From: Aurantiacibacter gangjinensis
Lineage (GTDB): Bacteria; Pseudomonadota; Alphaproteobacteria; Sphingomonadales; Sphingomonadaceae
Direction of reading: 5' to 3'
Length of the DNA: 64,000 nucleotides
NCBI RefSeq assembly: GCF_001886695.1
Contig: NZ_CP018097.1
Coordinates: forward strand, 496,001 to 560,000
Below are positions 32,721-41,606 of the stretch, in pieces. The position numbers were made by a program, and so were the translations under genes. The notes beneath the pieces were generated by a model. The model did no database searches, was not told the DNA's origin, and saw only the letters and a program-made list of their open reading frames with translations. Every line of letters begins with the position of its first letter. The first letter of the stretch is position 1.

Positions 32721-33223
32721 CGGCTCTCGCGCAGGGTGCGGGTGATGCGCACCAGAATCTGGTCTGCGACTTCCTGCGAGAGATTTTCAAGCGCCGTCTG
32801 CTCGGCTGCAATGGTCGCGAATTCGGAGCCGACGACGTCGATCCCCGCATCCGACCCTGCCGTCGCGTCGACCAGGATGGTGCCGGTTGCGGTATCGACC
32901 AATTGGTAGCGGGCGCGCAGGATGCGGCGCTGGCGGCCGATAGTGTCGTCGGTCAGCAGGCCGAGGCCTTCGAGCTGGTCGTCCAGCACCACGTCCAGCC
33001 GGTATTGCGAGCCGGTCATCGCTTCACCGCGGCCCAGCCTGTCATTGAGGGCATTGCGCACCAGCCAGCCTTCGCGGCCCGGGATCGGGGCGACCTCGAT
33101 GGAGGCCAGTTCGCGGGCGACGACGCCGTTGGCACCGCCGGCATAGATCGGCTGGAGACCGCATCCGGCAAGGGGCAGGGAAAAGGCGGCAAGGGCCAGA
33201 CAAAGGCGCGTCGCGCGCTTCAT
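32717..33223 (-). CDS. lptE: LptE, LPS-assembly outer-membrane lipoprotein
   Basis: 168 residues from the ATG at 33223, which overlaps the leuS stop; the longer frame upstream is a leuS shadow. Signal with lipobox LAGC ([14 protein letters not shown]) and the LptE pattern GLQPIYA ... [15 protein letters not shown] ... YRLDVVLDD. It plugs LptD, completing the LPS route begun by LptC/LptA at the left end of the window. It is coupled at both ends to leuS and holA. Confidence 0.92.
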   Translation of the reverse strand: MKRATRLCLALAAFSLPLAGCGLQPIYAGGANGVVARELASIEVAPIPGREGWLVRNALNDRLGRGEAMTGSQYRLDVVLDDQLEGLGLLTDDTIGRQRRILRARYQLVDTATGTILVDATAGSDAGIDVVGSEFATIAAEQTALENLSQEVADQILVRITRTLRESR

Positions 33224-35847
33224 GTGACGATATTGACCAACCTGCCGGGCACCACGATCACCTTGCGAATTTCCGCGCCATCGATCGAACGCTGGACCTT
33301 CTCGCTCGCCAATGCAAGCGCCTCCAGATCCTCTTTCGAGGCGTCCTTGGGCGCCGTCAGCGTGTCGCGCAATTTGCCTTTGTGCTGCACGGCGATGGTG
33401 ACCTCTTCCTCCACCAGCAGCGCGTCGTCCACTTCGGGCCATGCGGCCATCGCGGCCAGCCCCTCGCCGCCCATCGCGGCCCAGCCTTCTTCGGCAAGGT
33501 GGGGCATCATGGGGGAGGCCATCAGCAGGATGGAACGGATCGCGTGGTTGCGGCTGGCAGAAGGCTTGGCTTTCTCCGCAGCGCTCGTGAGTTCGTAAAG
33601 CCGTGCGACCGCCTTGTTGAAGGCCAGCGCCTCGATATCGGACGCGACTGCAGCGATCGTCTGGTGGGTCTTGCGGGCCAGCGCCATATCTTCGCCCGAT
33701 GCGCCAGCATCGTACTGGCCGAACAGCCGCCAGAGGCGCTGGACGAAGCGGCCGCAGCCTTCGATGCCGGCTTCGGACCATGGCAGGTCGCGTTCGGGCG
33801 GGCTGTCGGACAGCATGAACCAGCGCACCGCATCGGCACCGTAATCGCGGATGATGTCCTCCGGGTCGACGACGTTCTTCTTCGACTTAGACATCTTGAC
33901 GACCTTGCCGATCTCGACCGGTTGTCCATCGGAAATCAACGCTGCGGAATCGGCCGATCGCTCGATCTCGGATGGCGGGTAGAAAATCTCGCGCGGGCCA
34001 TCCTTGCGGCTGTATGTTTCGTGCGTCACCATCCCCTGCGTGAACAGGCTGGCGAAGGGCTCTTTCACATCGAGAGTGCCGACGTGTGCCAGAGCGCGAG
34101 TCCAGAAACGGGCATAGAGCAGGTGCAGGATCGCATGCTCGATACCGCCGATATATTGGGCGACCGGCATCCATTGCGCGACTTCGGCGGCATCGAAAGG
34201 CTTGTCCGCCGGCTGGCTGGCGAAGCGCAGGAAATACCAGCTGGAATTGACGAAGGTGTCGAGCGTGTCTGTTTCGCGCCGCGCCGCGCCGCCGCATATC
34301 GGGCAGGCGACGTTCTTCCAGGTCGGATGCCGCTCCAGCGGATTGCCCGGCGTGGAGAAATCGACATCGTCCGGCAGTTTCACCGGCAGGTCCGCCTTGG
34401 GCACCGGCACCACGCCGCAAGCATCGCAATGAATGAAGGGAATGGGCGTGCCCCAATAACGCTGGCGCGACACGCCCCAGTCGCGCAGGCGCCAGACGGT
34501 GGTGCCCTCGCCCCAGCCTTCGCTCTCGGCACGAAAGATTACGGCGTCGACAGCTGCTTTACTCGAGTAAAACGGAGCTGGGCCGCATTCTTCATTCAAC
34601 AACCGCCGCATATCTGGATTCAGATACTCATACTCTACGCCGTGAGTAGGTTTTGTTTCCAAAGCTTCCTTTCGAAAGTCATGGTAGAATTCGAGTTCCC
34701 AATCATCCTCGCCTGAGGGCCCCGGGATAACGTAAAATCCGGCATTTTTATCTAGTTCAGCGCCTTCGAACACGAATTGCTCGCTGATGGGAAGTCCGTA
34801 TTTCGTGGCGAATTCGAAATCGCGCTGGTCGTGGCCGGGCACCGCCATCACCGCGCCGGTGCCGTATTCCATCAGCACGAAATTGGCGATGTAAACGGGC
34901 AAGGCCTCGCCGGTGAACGGATGCTTGGCCGTGATGCCGGTATCGAAACCCAGCCTTTCTGCCGTCTCCAGCTCAGCTGCGGTGGTCCCGCCCTTCTTGC
35001 ACAGGGCAATGAAGTCGCGCGCCCCATCGCTGTCCAGCGACTGCGCCACCGGATGGTCGGCTGCCACCGCCACGAAGCTCGCCCCGAAAATCGTATCGGG
35101 CCGCGTGGTGTAGACCGGCAGTTTCTCGCCATTCGACAGGTCGAAAGCGAATTGCAGGCCCTGCGATTTGCCGATCCAGTTGGCCTGCATCAGCTTCACT
35201 TTTTCGGGCCAGTCCTCGAGGCTGTCGAGGCCCTCCAGCAACTCGTCGGCAAATTGCGTAATCTTCAGGAACCACTGGTTGAGCTTGCGCTTCTCGACCT
35301 CTGCGCCGCTGCGCCAGCCCTTGCCGTCCACCACCTGCTCGTTGGCGAGCACGGTCATGTCGACCGGATCCCAATTGACCTCGCTTTCCTTGCGATAGAC
35401 GAGGCCCGCTTCGTACATGTCGATGAATTGCGCCTGTTCGTGACCGTAATAATCCGGATCGCAAGTGGCGAATTCGCGGCTCCAGTCGAGTGCGAAGCCC
35501 AGCTGCTTGAGCTGGCCTTTCATCGTTGCGATATTCTCATAGGTCCAGCCGCCGGGATGGACGCCTTTTTCCATTGCCGCGTTTTCGGCGGGCATGCCGA
35601 ACGCGTCCCAGCCCATGGGGTGCAGCACTTCGTCACCGCGCATCTTGCGATAGCGCGCGAGCACGTCGCCCATCGTGTAATTGCGCACATGGCCGATATG
35701 GATGCGCCCGCTGGGATAGGGGAACATCTCCAGCACGTATGTCTTAGGCTTGTCGCTGGTGCTGTCTGCCTCGAAGCAGCGAGCCTCGTCCCACGCACGC
35801 TGCCAGCGCCCGTCGGCTACGGACGGATCGAATCGTTCATTGCTCAT
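33220..35847 (-). CDS. leuS: Leucyl-tRNA synthetase
   Basis: 875 residues, full length. HIGH-type motif in [15 protein letters not shown], editing-domain pieces ([17 protein letters not shown]), [19 protein letters not shown], the zinc-like [15 protein letters not shown] and CPICGG region, and [13 protein letters not shown] (KMSKS loop, near residue 652). The enzyme charges tRNA-Leu. Odd feature: the stretch before the [14 protein letters not shown] block is unusual in sequence and codon use and lacks the usual NSGxFxGL-like motif (see the patch at 34561-34800). Confidence 0.97.
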   Translation of the reverse strand: MSNERFDPSVADGRWQRAWDEARCFEADSTSDKPKTYVLEMFPYPSGRIHIGHVRNYTMGDVLARYRKMRGDEVLHPMGWDAFGMPAENAAMEKGVHPGGWTYENIATMKGQLKQLGFALDWSREFATCDPDYYGHEQAQFIDMYEAGLVYRKESEVNWDPVDMTVLANEQVVDGKGWRSGAEVEKRKLNQWFLKITQFADELLEGLDSLEDWPEKVKLMQANWIGKSQGLQFAFDLSNGEKLPVYTTRPDTIFGASFVAVAADHPVAQSLDSDGARDFIALCKKGGTTAAELETAERLGFDTGITAKHPFTGEALPVYIANFVLMEYGTGAVMAVPGHDQRDFEFATKYGLPISEQFVFEGAELDKNAGFYVIPGPSGEDDWELEFYHDFRKEALETKPTHGVEYEYLNPDMRRLLNEECGPAPFYSSKAAVDAVIFRAESEGWGEGTTVWRLRDWGVSRQRYWGTPIPFIHCDACGVVPVPKADLPVKLPDDVDFSTPGNPLERHPTWKNVACPICGGAARRETDTLDTFVNSSWYFLRFASQPADKPFDAAEVAQWMPVAQYIGGIEHAILHLLYARFWTRALAHVGTLDVKEPFASLFTQGMVTHETYSRKDGPREIFYPPSEIERSADSAALISDGQPVEIGKVVKMSKSKKNVVDPEDIIRDYGADAVRWFMLSDSPPERDLPWSEAGIEGCGRFVQRLWRLFGQYDAGASGEDMALARKTHQTIAAVASDIEALAFNKAVARLYELTSAAEKAKPSASRNHAIRSILLMASPMMPHLAEEGWAAMGGEGLAAMAAWPEVDDALLVEEEVTIAVQHKGKLRDTLTAPKDASKEDLEALALASEKVQRSIDGAEIRKVIVVPGRLVNIVT
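34561..34800 (-). other. Low-GC, odd-codon patch inside leuS
   Basis: By hand count 116 of these 240 bases are G or C (about 48 percent), against clearly higher GC on both sides. On the coding strand the codons are unusual for this genome (CTA, AAA, AAT, ACT, CCT, AGT, TTT). The patch encodes [20 protein letters not shown] ... [20 protein letters not shown] and takes the place of the segment before [14 protein letters not shown] that in E. coli LeuS holds GVLFNSGEFNGL. The frame is intact, so leuS is not broken. It looks like a local replacement or a lineage-specific insertion. Confidence 0.65.
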
Positions 35848-35866
35848 GAAAGCCCCCTAGGGGAGA

Positions 35867-36316
35867 TCAGTTGACAGTTGAACGCCGCAAATCGCGCGCC
35901 TGGGTGAGGATGATATCCTCCAGCCGCTGCACGGTTGCCGCCTGCACCGGAGCATCGACCCACTGGCCGTTCGTCAGCACCTGCCGCGTGGCACCCACGC
36001 GCAGCGCATCGGCGCGTAGATCCTGGTCGAGAATGGCGACCGAGATTTTCACCCGTTCGTTCGGCGAATTGGGATTGGCGTACCAGTCCGTCACGATCAC
36101 GCCACCGGCACTGTCCGTCTGCGCCAGCGGGGCGAAGCTCAGCGTTTCGAGCGATGCGCGCCAGAGATAGGCATTCACGCCGATGGCAGTGACCTGCGAT
36201 GCGGCGATATCGGCGCGCAGGCGATCGTCATTACCGCCGCCGCAGGCAGCCAGGCCGAGTGTGGCCAGCCCCAGCAGGGATGCACGGGCGAAAGCGGAAG
36301 CGTTGGTAAGTGCCAT
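35867..36316 (-). CDS. DUF3576 lipoprotein
   Basis: 149 residues from the ATG at 36316. Lipobox LAAC (GLATLGLAACGGGND) after a short signal, then INAYLWRASLETLSF-like (VNAYLWRASLETLSFAPLAQTDSAGG) and DWYANPNSPNERVKISVAILDQDLRADALRV, the conserved core of DUF3576. The function is unknown. The gene regularly sits before leuS in alphaproteobacteria, here 19 bases upstream, and probably opens the DUF3576-leuS-lptE-holA operon. Confidence 0.88.
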   Translation of the reverse strand: MALTNASAFARASLLGLATLGLAACGGGNDDRLRADIAASQVTAIGVNAYLWRASLETLSFAPLAQTDSAGGVIVTDWYANPNSPNERVKISVAILDQDLRADALRVGATRQVLTNGQWVDAPVQAATVQRLEDIILTQARDLRRSTVN

Positions 36317-36641
36317 TATCGGTCCTGTAATCGATGAAAATCGCTGCAAGCAGCCTCTATAGCGAGCATGCCCGCCCCGGCAAGGCGCGAGGAAGGCGTT
36401 GGCCACAAAAGCGCCGCTTCGGCGTGAACCGGTGCTTAATGCCATCGTTTGCACGAAGCGCCCCTGCGCGCTGTTTCGTATGTGGATTGCGGGCAACACC
36501 GCGGACAAAGTCGAGCGATGACAGCACTATGTCTGGAAAATGTCATGCAAGGGGCCTAGAAATATCGCTGGATCAAAACGACTCGCAGCGGGAACGCTTA
36601 TGTTCATGGCGAGTCCAGTTGATGGGAAAGATAAGGGCGGC
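36317..36641. other. Divergent intergenic region, 325 bases
   Basis: It must contain the promoters of the DUF3576-leuS operon (minus) and of the exported protein at 36642 (plus). One 6-base inverted repeat, ATGACA (36518-36523) with TGTCAT (36541-36546), is visible. I see no tRNA, small RNA, riboswitch or convincing protein-coding frame. Confidence 0.45.
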
Positions 36642-37412
36642 ATGAAAAAGGCACGCACAAGTCTGGCAGGCAAGGTGACGCTCGGCGCGTCTGCCGCGCT
36701 GCTGGCTGTGGCCCTTCCCGCTGCCGGCCTCGCCTTTACCAGCGGTGCAAACAGCGCGCTGGTGGAAGATAGCGATGGCCTTGTCGCATTTACCCCTGCC
36801 AATGCCGATCCGCGCCTTGCGCGCCTTGTTGCCGAACGCGGCGGCGATGCCGGTATGATGCGTTTCACACCTGCTGCAAGTGCTTCGTCCACCCAGCCGC
36901 GCTCGATCACCGTCGCCGTTCGTGTCGACCGGACGCTGGCCGATGTGCTTTCGGGCCGCTCGGTCGGTGCCGAAAGCACAGTCACCAGCCGGCCGACGCC
37001 GCTGCGTGTCACGCCGACGCGGTTCAATCTCGGCCTCGCTCGCGGCTATGGCAGCTTCGCACAGGAAGAGGCACCTGCTGCGCGCAGCGTGACGCCGCAG
37101 CTTTCCGGCACGCTGTCGCGCGCCAACATTCCCGATCTGGCGGACCTCGCGCGTCCGTCAGCACGGCGTGACGAGCCGGGCCGGTTTGGCGCGCGCATCG
37201 CGCTGGATGAGGGTCGCGATCGCGATGCCACTGTTTCCGGCGAAACCGTGTCCGACCAGCTGCTGGATATCGGTGGCAGCTACAGCCTGACGCGCAATTT
37301 CGATATTACCGCAGGCGTCCGGTACGAGCAGGATCGCGACCTCGTGCCCGTCCCCAATCTGGACCAGCAGGACAGCCAGGCCGTTTACGTCGGCACGCAA
37401 TTCCGCTTCTGA
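36642..37412 (+). CDS. Exported protein, possibly outer membrane, of unknown function
   Basis: 256 residues from the ATG at 36642; in-frame starts further up extend into a region with no signal. A signal peptide (KKARTSLAGKVTLGASAALLAVALPAAGLAF) is followed by a Pro/Arg/Ala-rich middle and a C-terminal part of alternating residues (YSLTRNFDITAGVRYEQDRD ... AVYVGTQFRF) ending in Phe, as outer-membrane beta-barrel proteins do. The barrel would be partial. No family is recognised. A strong terminator follows at 37434, so it is a single-gene unit. Confidence 0.7.
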   Translation: MKKARTSLAGKVTLGASAALLAVALPAAGLAFTSGANSALVEDSDGLVAFTPANADPRLARLVAERGGDAGMMRFTPAASASSTQPRSITVAVRVDRTLADVLSGRSVGAESTVTSRPTPLRVTPTRFNLGLARGYGSFAQEEAPAARSVTPQLSGTLSRANIPDLADLARPSARRDEPGRFGARIALDEGRDRDATVSGETVSDQLLDIGGSYSLTRNFDITAGVRYEQDRDLVPVPNLDQQDSQAVYVGTQFRF

Positions 37413-37433
37413 TTTCTCAGACATTCGTATGCG

Positions 37434-37460
37434 AAGCCCCGCTGCGGCGGGGTTTTTCTT
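37434..37460 (+). terminator. Rho-independent terminator
   Basis: CCCCGC (37437-37442) pairs with GCGGGG (37447-37452) over a TGCG loop; AAG before and TTT after can extend the stem, and a TTTTTCTT run follows. It ends the transcript of the exported protein and insulates phaB. Confidence 0.85.
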
Positions 37461-37477
37461 TGCGCGGGTGCCGCCCG

Positions 37478-37506
37478 TTGTCTTAAGACGTTCGCACAAA
37501 ATACGA
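37478..37506 (+). promoter_or_regulatory. Candidate phaB promoter with palindrome
   Basis: TTGTCT (37478-37483) and ATACGA (37501-37506) are 17 bases apart, acceptable -35 and -10 elements. The perfect 10-base palindrome GTCTTAAGAC (37480-37489) overlaps the -35 and could be an operator. It is 28 bases upstream of the phaB ATG. Confidence 0.45.
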
Positions 37507-37533
37507 CCCGAAGAAAAAACAGGAGAGAGATGT

Positions 37534-38256
37534 ATGGCACGCGTAGCAGTCGTCACCGGTGGTACCCGCGGTATCGGAAGGGCCATTTGCGAAATGCTGA
37601 AGGATGATGGCTTCACCGTCGTCGCGACCTATGCCGGCAATGATGAGAAGGCGCGCGCCTTCACCGACGAGACGGGCATCGCGGCCTACAAGTTCGACGT
37701 GGGCGATTTCGATGCCGTGCAGCAGGGCTGTGCCAAGATCGCAGAGGAGGTCGGCCCGATCGACGTGGTGGTCAACAATGCCGGCATCACACGCGACGGT
37801 ACGCTGATGAAGATGAGCTATGACGACTGGAACGACGTCATGCGCACCAATCTGGGCGGCTGCTTCAACATGGCGAAAGCGGCGTTCGAAGGCATGAAAG
37901 AGCGCAAGTGGGGCCGCATCGTCAATATCGGCTCGATCAACGGGCAGGCGGGCCAGTATGGCCAGGTCAACTACGCCGCCGCCAAGTCCGGCATCCACGG
38001 CTTTACCAAAGCGCTGGCGCAGGAAGGCGCGCGCTACGGCATCACCGTCAACGCCATCGCGCCGGGCTATATCGACACAGACATGGTCGCCGCCGTGCCG
38101 GAGAACGTGCTGGAAAAGATCGTCGCCAAGATCCCCGTTGGCCGTTTGGGCCAGGCGCACGAGATCGCCCGCGGCGTGAGCTTCCTCGCCTCGGAAGACG
38201 GCGCGTTCGTCACCGGCTCCACCATGAGCATCAATGGCGGCCAGCACATGTATTGA
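37534..38256 (+). CDS. phaB: Acetoacetyl-CoA reductase
   Basis: 240 residues, short-chain dehydrogenase. TGGTRGIGRAICEML (cofactor loop), NNAGITRDGTLMKMSYDDW, NIGSINGQAGQYGQVNYAAAKSG (Ser, Tyr-x3-Lys) and the ending TGSTMSINGGQHMY are diagnostic for PhaB. It reduces acetoacetyl-CoA to (R)-3-hydroxybutyryl-CoA with NADPH for polyhydroxybutyrate. An AGGAGAG site lies 6 bases before the ATG. No phaA or phaC is nearby. Confidence 0.95.
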   Translation: MARVAVVTGGTRGIGRAICEMLKDDGFTVVATYAGNDEKARAFTDETGIAAYKFDVGDFDAVQQGCAKIAEEVGPIDVVVNNAGITRDGTLMKMSYDDWNDVMRTNLGGCFNMAKAAFEGMKERKWGRIVNIGSINGQAGQYGQVNYAAAKSGIHGFTKALAQEGARYGITVNAIAPGYIDTDMVAAVPENVLEKIVAKIPVGRLGQAHEIARGVSFLASEDGAFVTGSTMSINGGQHMY

Positions 38257-38319
38257 TGGCGGCGCGCGGGAGGGGCTGGTTCGAGCCGCCGCCTCCTGCT
38301 GCCCTCGCCTATTCTTTCC

Positions 38320-38369
38320 TTGCATTGATGTAAGTAAGGATATAACTGACATTCGTGTAACTAACGGAT
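38320..38369 (+). promoter_or_regulatory. Candidate promoter with repeated operator-like sites before the desaturase
   Basis: Two similar sites, TGTAAGTAAGGAT (38329-38341) and TGTAACTAACGGAT (38356-38369), lie just before the desaturase ATG at 38376. A TATAAC (38341-38346) between them may be the -10. In addition CTGACATTCG and CGGATGTCGG form an imperfect inverted repeat across 38347-38373. Such layout fits a repressor, for example TetR type; no regulator gene is adjacent. Confidence 0.4.
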
Positions 38370-38375
38370 GTCGGT

Positions 38376-39209
38376 ATGCAGACGCGCGAAATCGAGAAAC
38401 AGGTGATCGCCACGGTGCGCGGTCTCGAAGTCGGCATTGCATGGCCGACCATCGTCCTTGCCGCCGCGATCATCACCGGCTGGAGCGCCACCGTGCTCGC
38501 TGCGGCTACGGGATGGCTGCCGCTTTGGGCTGCGCTGCCGATCAATGCGGTCTTCGCGTACCTTGCCTACACCCCAGCGCATGACAGCACGCACGGCTCC
38601 ATCGCACGCGGGCGGCATGAGTGGTTGAACTACGTGGTCGGCTTCACGGCGGTCTTTCCGCTGCTGCACAACATCTCGCTGCACCGGCTGACGCATCTGG
38701 CGCATCACCGCCATCTCAACGATCCGGACATGGATGCCGATCACTGGGTCGCAGGCGAGCGGTGGTGGAGCGTGCTGCTGCGCTGCATGACGGTGGTTTT
38801 CTCGCATTATCGCATTGGCTGGCGGCTGGCCGACAACCGCACCCGCGCGCTCGCCGTGCTGGAGAATACCGCCAGCCTCGCCGTTCCGGTTGTCGTTACA
38901 GTCACCGCCGGATGGCAGGTCGCGCTGTTTGTCATCCTCCTTCCTGCGATCATCGGGATGACGCTGCTGTCATTCCTGTTCGATTACCTCGTCCACGCGC
39001 CTTACACCGGCGAGGGCCGCTTCGGCGCGACCCGCGCTTTCATCCTGCCGCGCCGCTGGCACCGTATCGGGTCGGCGCTGTGGATGCAGCAGAATTACCA
39101 TCTGGCGCATCATCTCTATCCGTGGATCCCGTTCTACCGCTACCGGCAGGTGCTCGAAGCGGCAGAACCTCTGGTCGAAAGGCGCGGCGGAGCGATTATT
39201 CGGCTATAG
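38376..39209 (+). CDS. Membrane fatty-acid desaturase/beta-carotene-hydroxylase-type di-iron protein
   Basis: 277 residues, about four to five membrane segments. The three histidine boxes are present: HDSTHGS, HRLTHLAHHRH and HLAHHLYPWIPFYRY. These bind the two irons of membrane desaturases and hydroxylases. The box spacing (HxxxH, HxxxHH, HxxHH) is that of the fatty-acid-desaturase superfamily, which also contains carotenoid hydroxylases and ketolases; I cannot tell which. It may be controlled by the repeated sites upstream. Confidence 0.85.
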   Translation: MQTREIEKQVIATVRGLEVGIAWPTIVLAAAIITGWSATVLAAATGWLPLWAALPINAVFAYLAYTPAHDSTHGSIARGRHEWLNYVVGFTAVFPLLHNISLHRLTHLAHHRHLNDPDMDADHWVAGERWWSVLLRCMTVVFSHYRIGWRLADNRTRALAVLENTASLAVPVVVTVTAGWQVALFVILLPAIIGMTLLSFLFDYLVHAPYTGEGRFGATRAFILPRRWHRIGSALWMQQNYHLAHHLYPWIPFYRYRQVLEAAEPLVERRGGAIIRL

Positions 39210-39216
39210 CGCCGTG

Positions 39217-39465
39217 ATGCGCGACATTTATCATCCGCCGGTCAAACGCTCGGTCGAGATTGCCGGACACAAGACATCCATCAGCCTCGAACCGCTGTTC
39301 TGGGACATGCTTCAAGATGCTGCTGCGGAAGCACGGCTGCCGCTCAACGCGCTGGTCGCGCGTATCGATGCCGAACGGATCGAGGCCGAGCGTCCGCCCG
39401 GCCTCGCAACTGCCATCAGGTTGTGGCTGGCCGCCGAACTAGCGGCAGCCGAAGCGCCTCAGTAA
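39217..39465 (+). CDS. Ribbon-helix-helix protein (RHH_4 type)
   Basis: 82 residues from the ATG at 39217 (a GTG directly before is also possible). VKRSVEIAGHKTSISLEPLFWDMLQDAAAEARLPLNALVARIDAER is the RHH_4 pattern seen in many alphaproteobacteria. The fold binds DNA in some members, but the cellular role of this group is unknown. It follows the desaturase gene by 7 bases and is likely co-transcribed. Its end overlaps that of the convergent small-protein gene. Confidence 0.82.
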   Translation: MRDIYHPPVKRSVEIAGHKTSISLEPLFWDMLQDAAAEARLPLNALVARIDAERIEAERPPGLATAIRLWLAAELAAAEAPQ

Positions 39466-39701
39466 TTGGCAGGCGGATCGCTGGCCGGGGTTGCCTCGTC
39501 GCTTTCTTCGTCGACCTGGTCCCACGTGTCCTTCATGGGCGGATCGCGCATGGCGTCCGGTCCGGCATCGCGGACCTGCGCAAAGTTCTCGCCGCCCGCC
39601 TGGTTATCGGCAAACGCCTCGTTCCGTTGGCGGTTCTGGCTGTCGTAATAGCGGTACCCGGCGTAGCCGAGGGCACCTAGTACTGCGAGCTTGATAAGCA
39701 T
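39459..39701 (-). CDS. Small membrane-anchored protein of unknown function
   Basis: 80 residues. One N-terminal hydrophobic segment (LIKLAVLGALGYAGYRYY) is followed by a hydrophilic, acidic tail (DSQNRQRNEAFADNQAGG ... DQVDEESDEATP). AAGGAC lies 5-10 bases upstream of the ATG. The Gly-Tyr-Arg-Tyr-Tyr end of the anchor resembles small cell-envelope proteins of sphingomonads, but I recognise no named family. Confidence 0.65.
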   Translation of the reverse strand: MLIKLAVLGALGYAGYRYYDSQNRQRNEAFADNQAGGENFAQVRDAGPDAMRDPPMKDTWDQVDEESDEATPASDPPANY

Positions 39702-39805
39702 GGTTGAAGTCCTTTCACCGCCTCAACGCATGAAAGCAGACAAAGGTTCGCGCGGCGCTCGAACAGGCGGTTGACCACGCCCGCCGCGCTCTGCACTAAA
39801 CGCGC

Positions 39806-40681
39806 ATGACCACTCGCAAACCCATTCGCAAGGCCGTGTTCCCCGTGGCGGGGCTCGGCACACGTTTCCTGCCCGCGACCAAGGCCATTCCGAAAGAATT
39901 GCTGCCCATCGTCGATCGCCCGCTAATCCAGTATGCGGTGGACGAAGCGCGCGAGGCGGGGATCGAGCAGATGATCTTCGTGACCGGGCGCGGGAAGACG
40001 GCCATCGTCGAACATTTCGATGTGGCATACGAGCTGGAAACCACGATGGGGGAGCGCGGCAAGGACCTCTCCGTTCTCGACTCCAGCCGGTTCACGCCGG
40101 GCGACATCATCACCGTGCGCCAGCAAGTGCCGATGGGGCTCGGCCACGCGATCTGGTGCGCCCGTGCCATCGTGGGCGACGAGCCTTTCGCCATCCTCCT
40201 GCCGGACGAGATAATGGTGGGTGAACCGGGCTGCATGGCGCAGATGGTGAAGGCCTATGAAGAGGTCGGCGGCAATCTTATATCTGTGCTGGAAGTGCCG
40301 CGCGACGACGTATCGAGCTATGGCGTTATCGACCCCGGCGAAAGCAAGGGCGCGCTGACCGAAGTGAAGGGCCTGGTCGAGAAGCCGCCGGTGGATGAGG
40401 CGCCGTCGAACAAGATCATTTCCGGGCGCTACATTCTCCAGCCCGAAGTCATGCGGACGCTGGAGAACCAGGGCAAAGGCGCGGGGGGCGAGATCCAGCT
40501 GACCGACGCCATGGCGCGCATGATCGGCAACCAGCCTTTCCACGCCGTGACCTTCGAAGGCCGCCGCTTCGACTGCGGCAGCAAGACAGGCTTTGTCGAA
40601 GCGACGCTGGCCCTCGCGCTGGAGCGTGAGGACATGGGCGACGAAGTCCGCGCGATCGCGCAGCGCCTGCTCGCGCAATAA
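39806..40681 (+). CDS. galU: UTP-glucose-1-phosphate uridylyltransferase
   Basis: 291 residues, full length. KAVFPVAGLGTRFLPATKAIPKELLPIVDRPLIQYAV is the nucleotide-binding start; LLPDEIMVGE, LVEKPPVDEAPSNKIISGRYIL and FDCGSKTGFVEATL follow. It makes UDP-glucose, needed for the polysaccharide locus and for lipid and LPS sugars. It stands alone, ending at a strong terminator. Confidence 0.96.
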   Translation: MTTRKPIRKAVFPVAGLGTRFLPATKAIPKELLPIVDRPLIQYAVDEAREAGIEQMIFVTGRGKTAIVEHFDVAYELETTMGERGKDLSVLDSSRFTPGDIITVRQQVPMGLGHAIWCARAIVGDEPFAILLPDEIMVGEPGCMAQMVKAYEEVGGNLISVLEVPRDDVSSYGVIDPGESKGALTEVKGLVEKPPVDEAPSNKIISGRYILQPEVMRTLENQGKGAGGEIQLTDAMARMIGNQPFHAVTFEGRRFDCGSKTGFVEATLALALEREDMGDEVRAIAQRLLAQ

Positions 40682-40706
40682 CGCATGCGATAGCGCGCAA
40701 AAGAAA

Positions 40707-40731
40707 AAGGCGGGCCGCGAAGCCCGCCTTT
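40707..40731. terminator. Bidirectional terminator between galU and the M23 peptidase gene
   Basis: AAGGCGGGC (40707-40715) and GCCCGCCTT (40722-40730) form a perfect 9-bp stem with a CGCGAA loop. There is an A-run before it (AAAAGAAAAAGG) and T after it, so it can work in both directions for the convergent genes. Confidence 0.85.
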
Positions 40732-40757
40732 GTCTCTATCCGTCCAAGGATGAACTC

Positions 40758-41456
40758 TTATTCTTCGGGGCCACCGCCACGGCCAAGGCGCTCGCCATTG
40801 GCAGCTTCGGCTTCGAGGTCCGCAAGCATGTATGGAATGGGGTTTACCGGCTCTCCGGCAACGCGCACTTCATAGTGCAGGTGCGGGCCAGTGGAGCGGC
40901 CGGTCGAGCCGACATAGCCGATCAGATCGCCCTTGCGGACCTGGTCGCCGGCGCGAACCGTATAGCGCGAGAGGTGCGCGTAACGGGTCTCGAGATCGCC
41001 CATATGGCCGATCTGCACATAGTTTCCATAGGAGCCGAAATAGCGGGCCGATTCGACGACGCCGTCAGCCGTTGCGTAAACAGGCGTCCCGGTCGGCGCG
41101 GCAAGGTCGACACCATTGTGGGCGCGGCGCTGGCGCAGGACCGGGTGGTTGCGCATGCCATAGGCGCTCGACATGCGATATTCGTTCACCGGCATGCGAG
41201 ACGGCACGGAATAGGCGGTGCGCGGTGCAGCGGTGATATCGCCGGTCGCGGTAACACGGGCGCCCTGTTCCAGGCTTTCCCAGCTGGCGAACAGTTCGTT
41301 GAACTCTTCTGCATCGGCGTTTGCCGCGTCGGCAGGTGCTTCAGCGACGGCCGTCAGGTCGATAACGCCATCGGCAATTTCGGTTTCATCGGCCAGTGCG
41401 GGCGAGGCGATGGCCATCGAACCCACGGCAATAAAGCTGGCGAATTTGAGTAGCAT
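40758..41456 (-). CDS. M23 family metallopeptidase (LytM domain)
   Basis: 232 residues. Signal peptide ending SPALAD; a variable acidic middle; LytM domain with YGMRNHPVLRQRRAHNGVDLAAPTGTPVYA (first His and Asp ligands), RYAHLSRYTVRAGDQVRKGDLIGYVGSTGRSTGPHLHYEVRV (HLH ligand). It cuts peptidoglycan cross-links or is a divisome/EnvC-type activator in the periplasm. All metal ligands are visible, so it is probably active. Confidence 0.92.
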   Translation of the reverse strand: MLLKFASFIAVGSMAIASPALADETEIADGVIDLTAVAEAPADAANADAEEFNELFASWESLEQGARVTATGDITAAPRTAYSVPSRMPVNEYRMSSAYGMRNHPVLRQRRAHNGVDLAAPTGTPVYATADGVVESARYFGSYGNYVQIGHMGDLETRYAHLSRYTVRAGDQVRKGDLIGYVGSTGRSTGPHLHYEVRVAGEPVNPIPYMLADLEAEAANGERLGRGGGPEE

Positions 41457-41606
41457 GCGATCCCTCTTTGCTCTCTTCAGGCGCGCCGGAACGCGCCATC
41501 GTCAGTTGAACTCGGCGACACGATCCGTCGCTTCGTCGTATATTTTTGAGGGAGGCCGGAACCACCCCTCCGCGTCTTGATTGTGAGGTATGCGGGCAAA
41601 TCTTAA

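Noticed and set aside
33220-35847. A frameshift or pseudogene in leuS caused by the low-GC patch
   Set aside because: The frame is continuous and all catalytic motifs before and after the patch are intact.
36317-36641. A tRNA or small RNA gene in the 325-base gap before the exported-protein gene
   Set aside because: No cloverleaf, T-arm sequence or paired promoter/terminator was visible on either strand.
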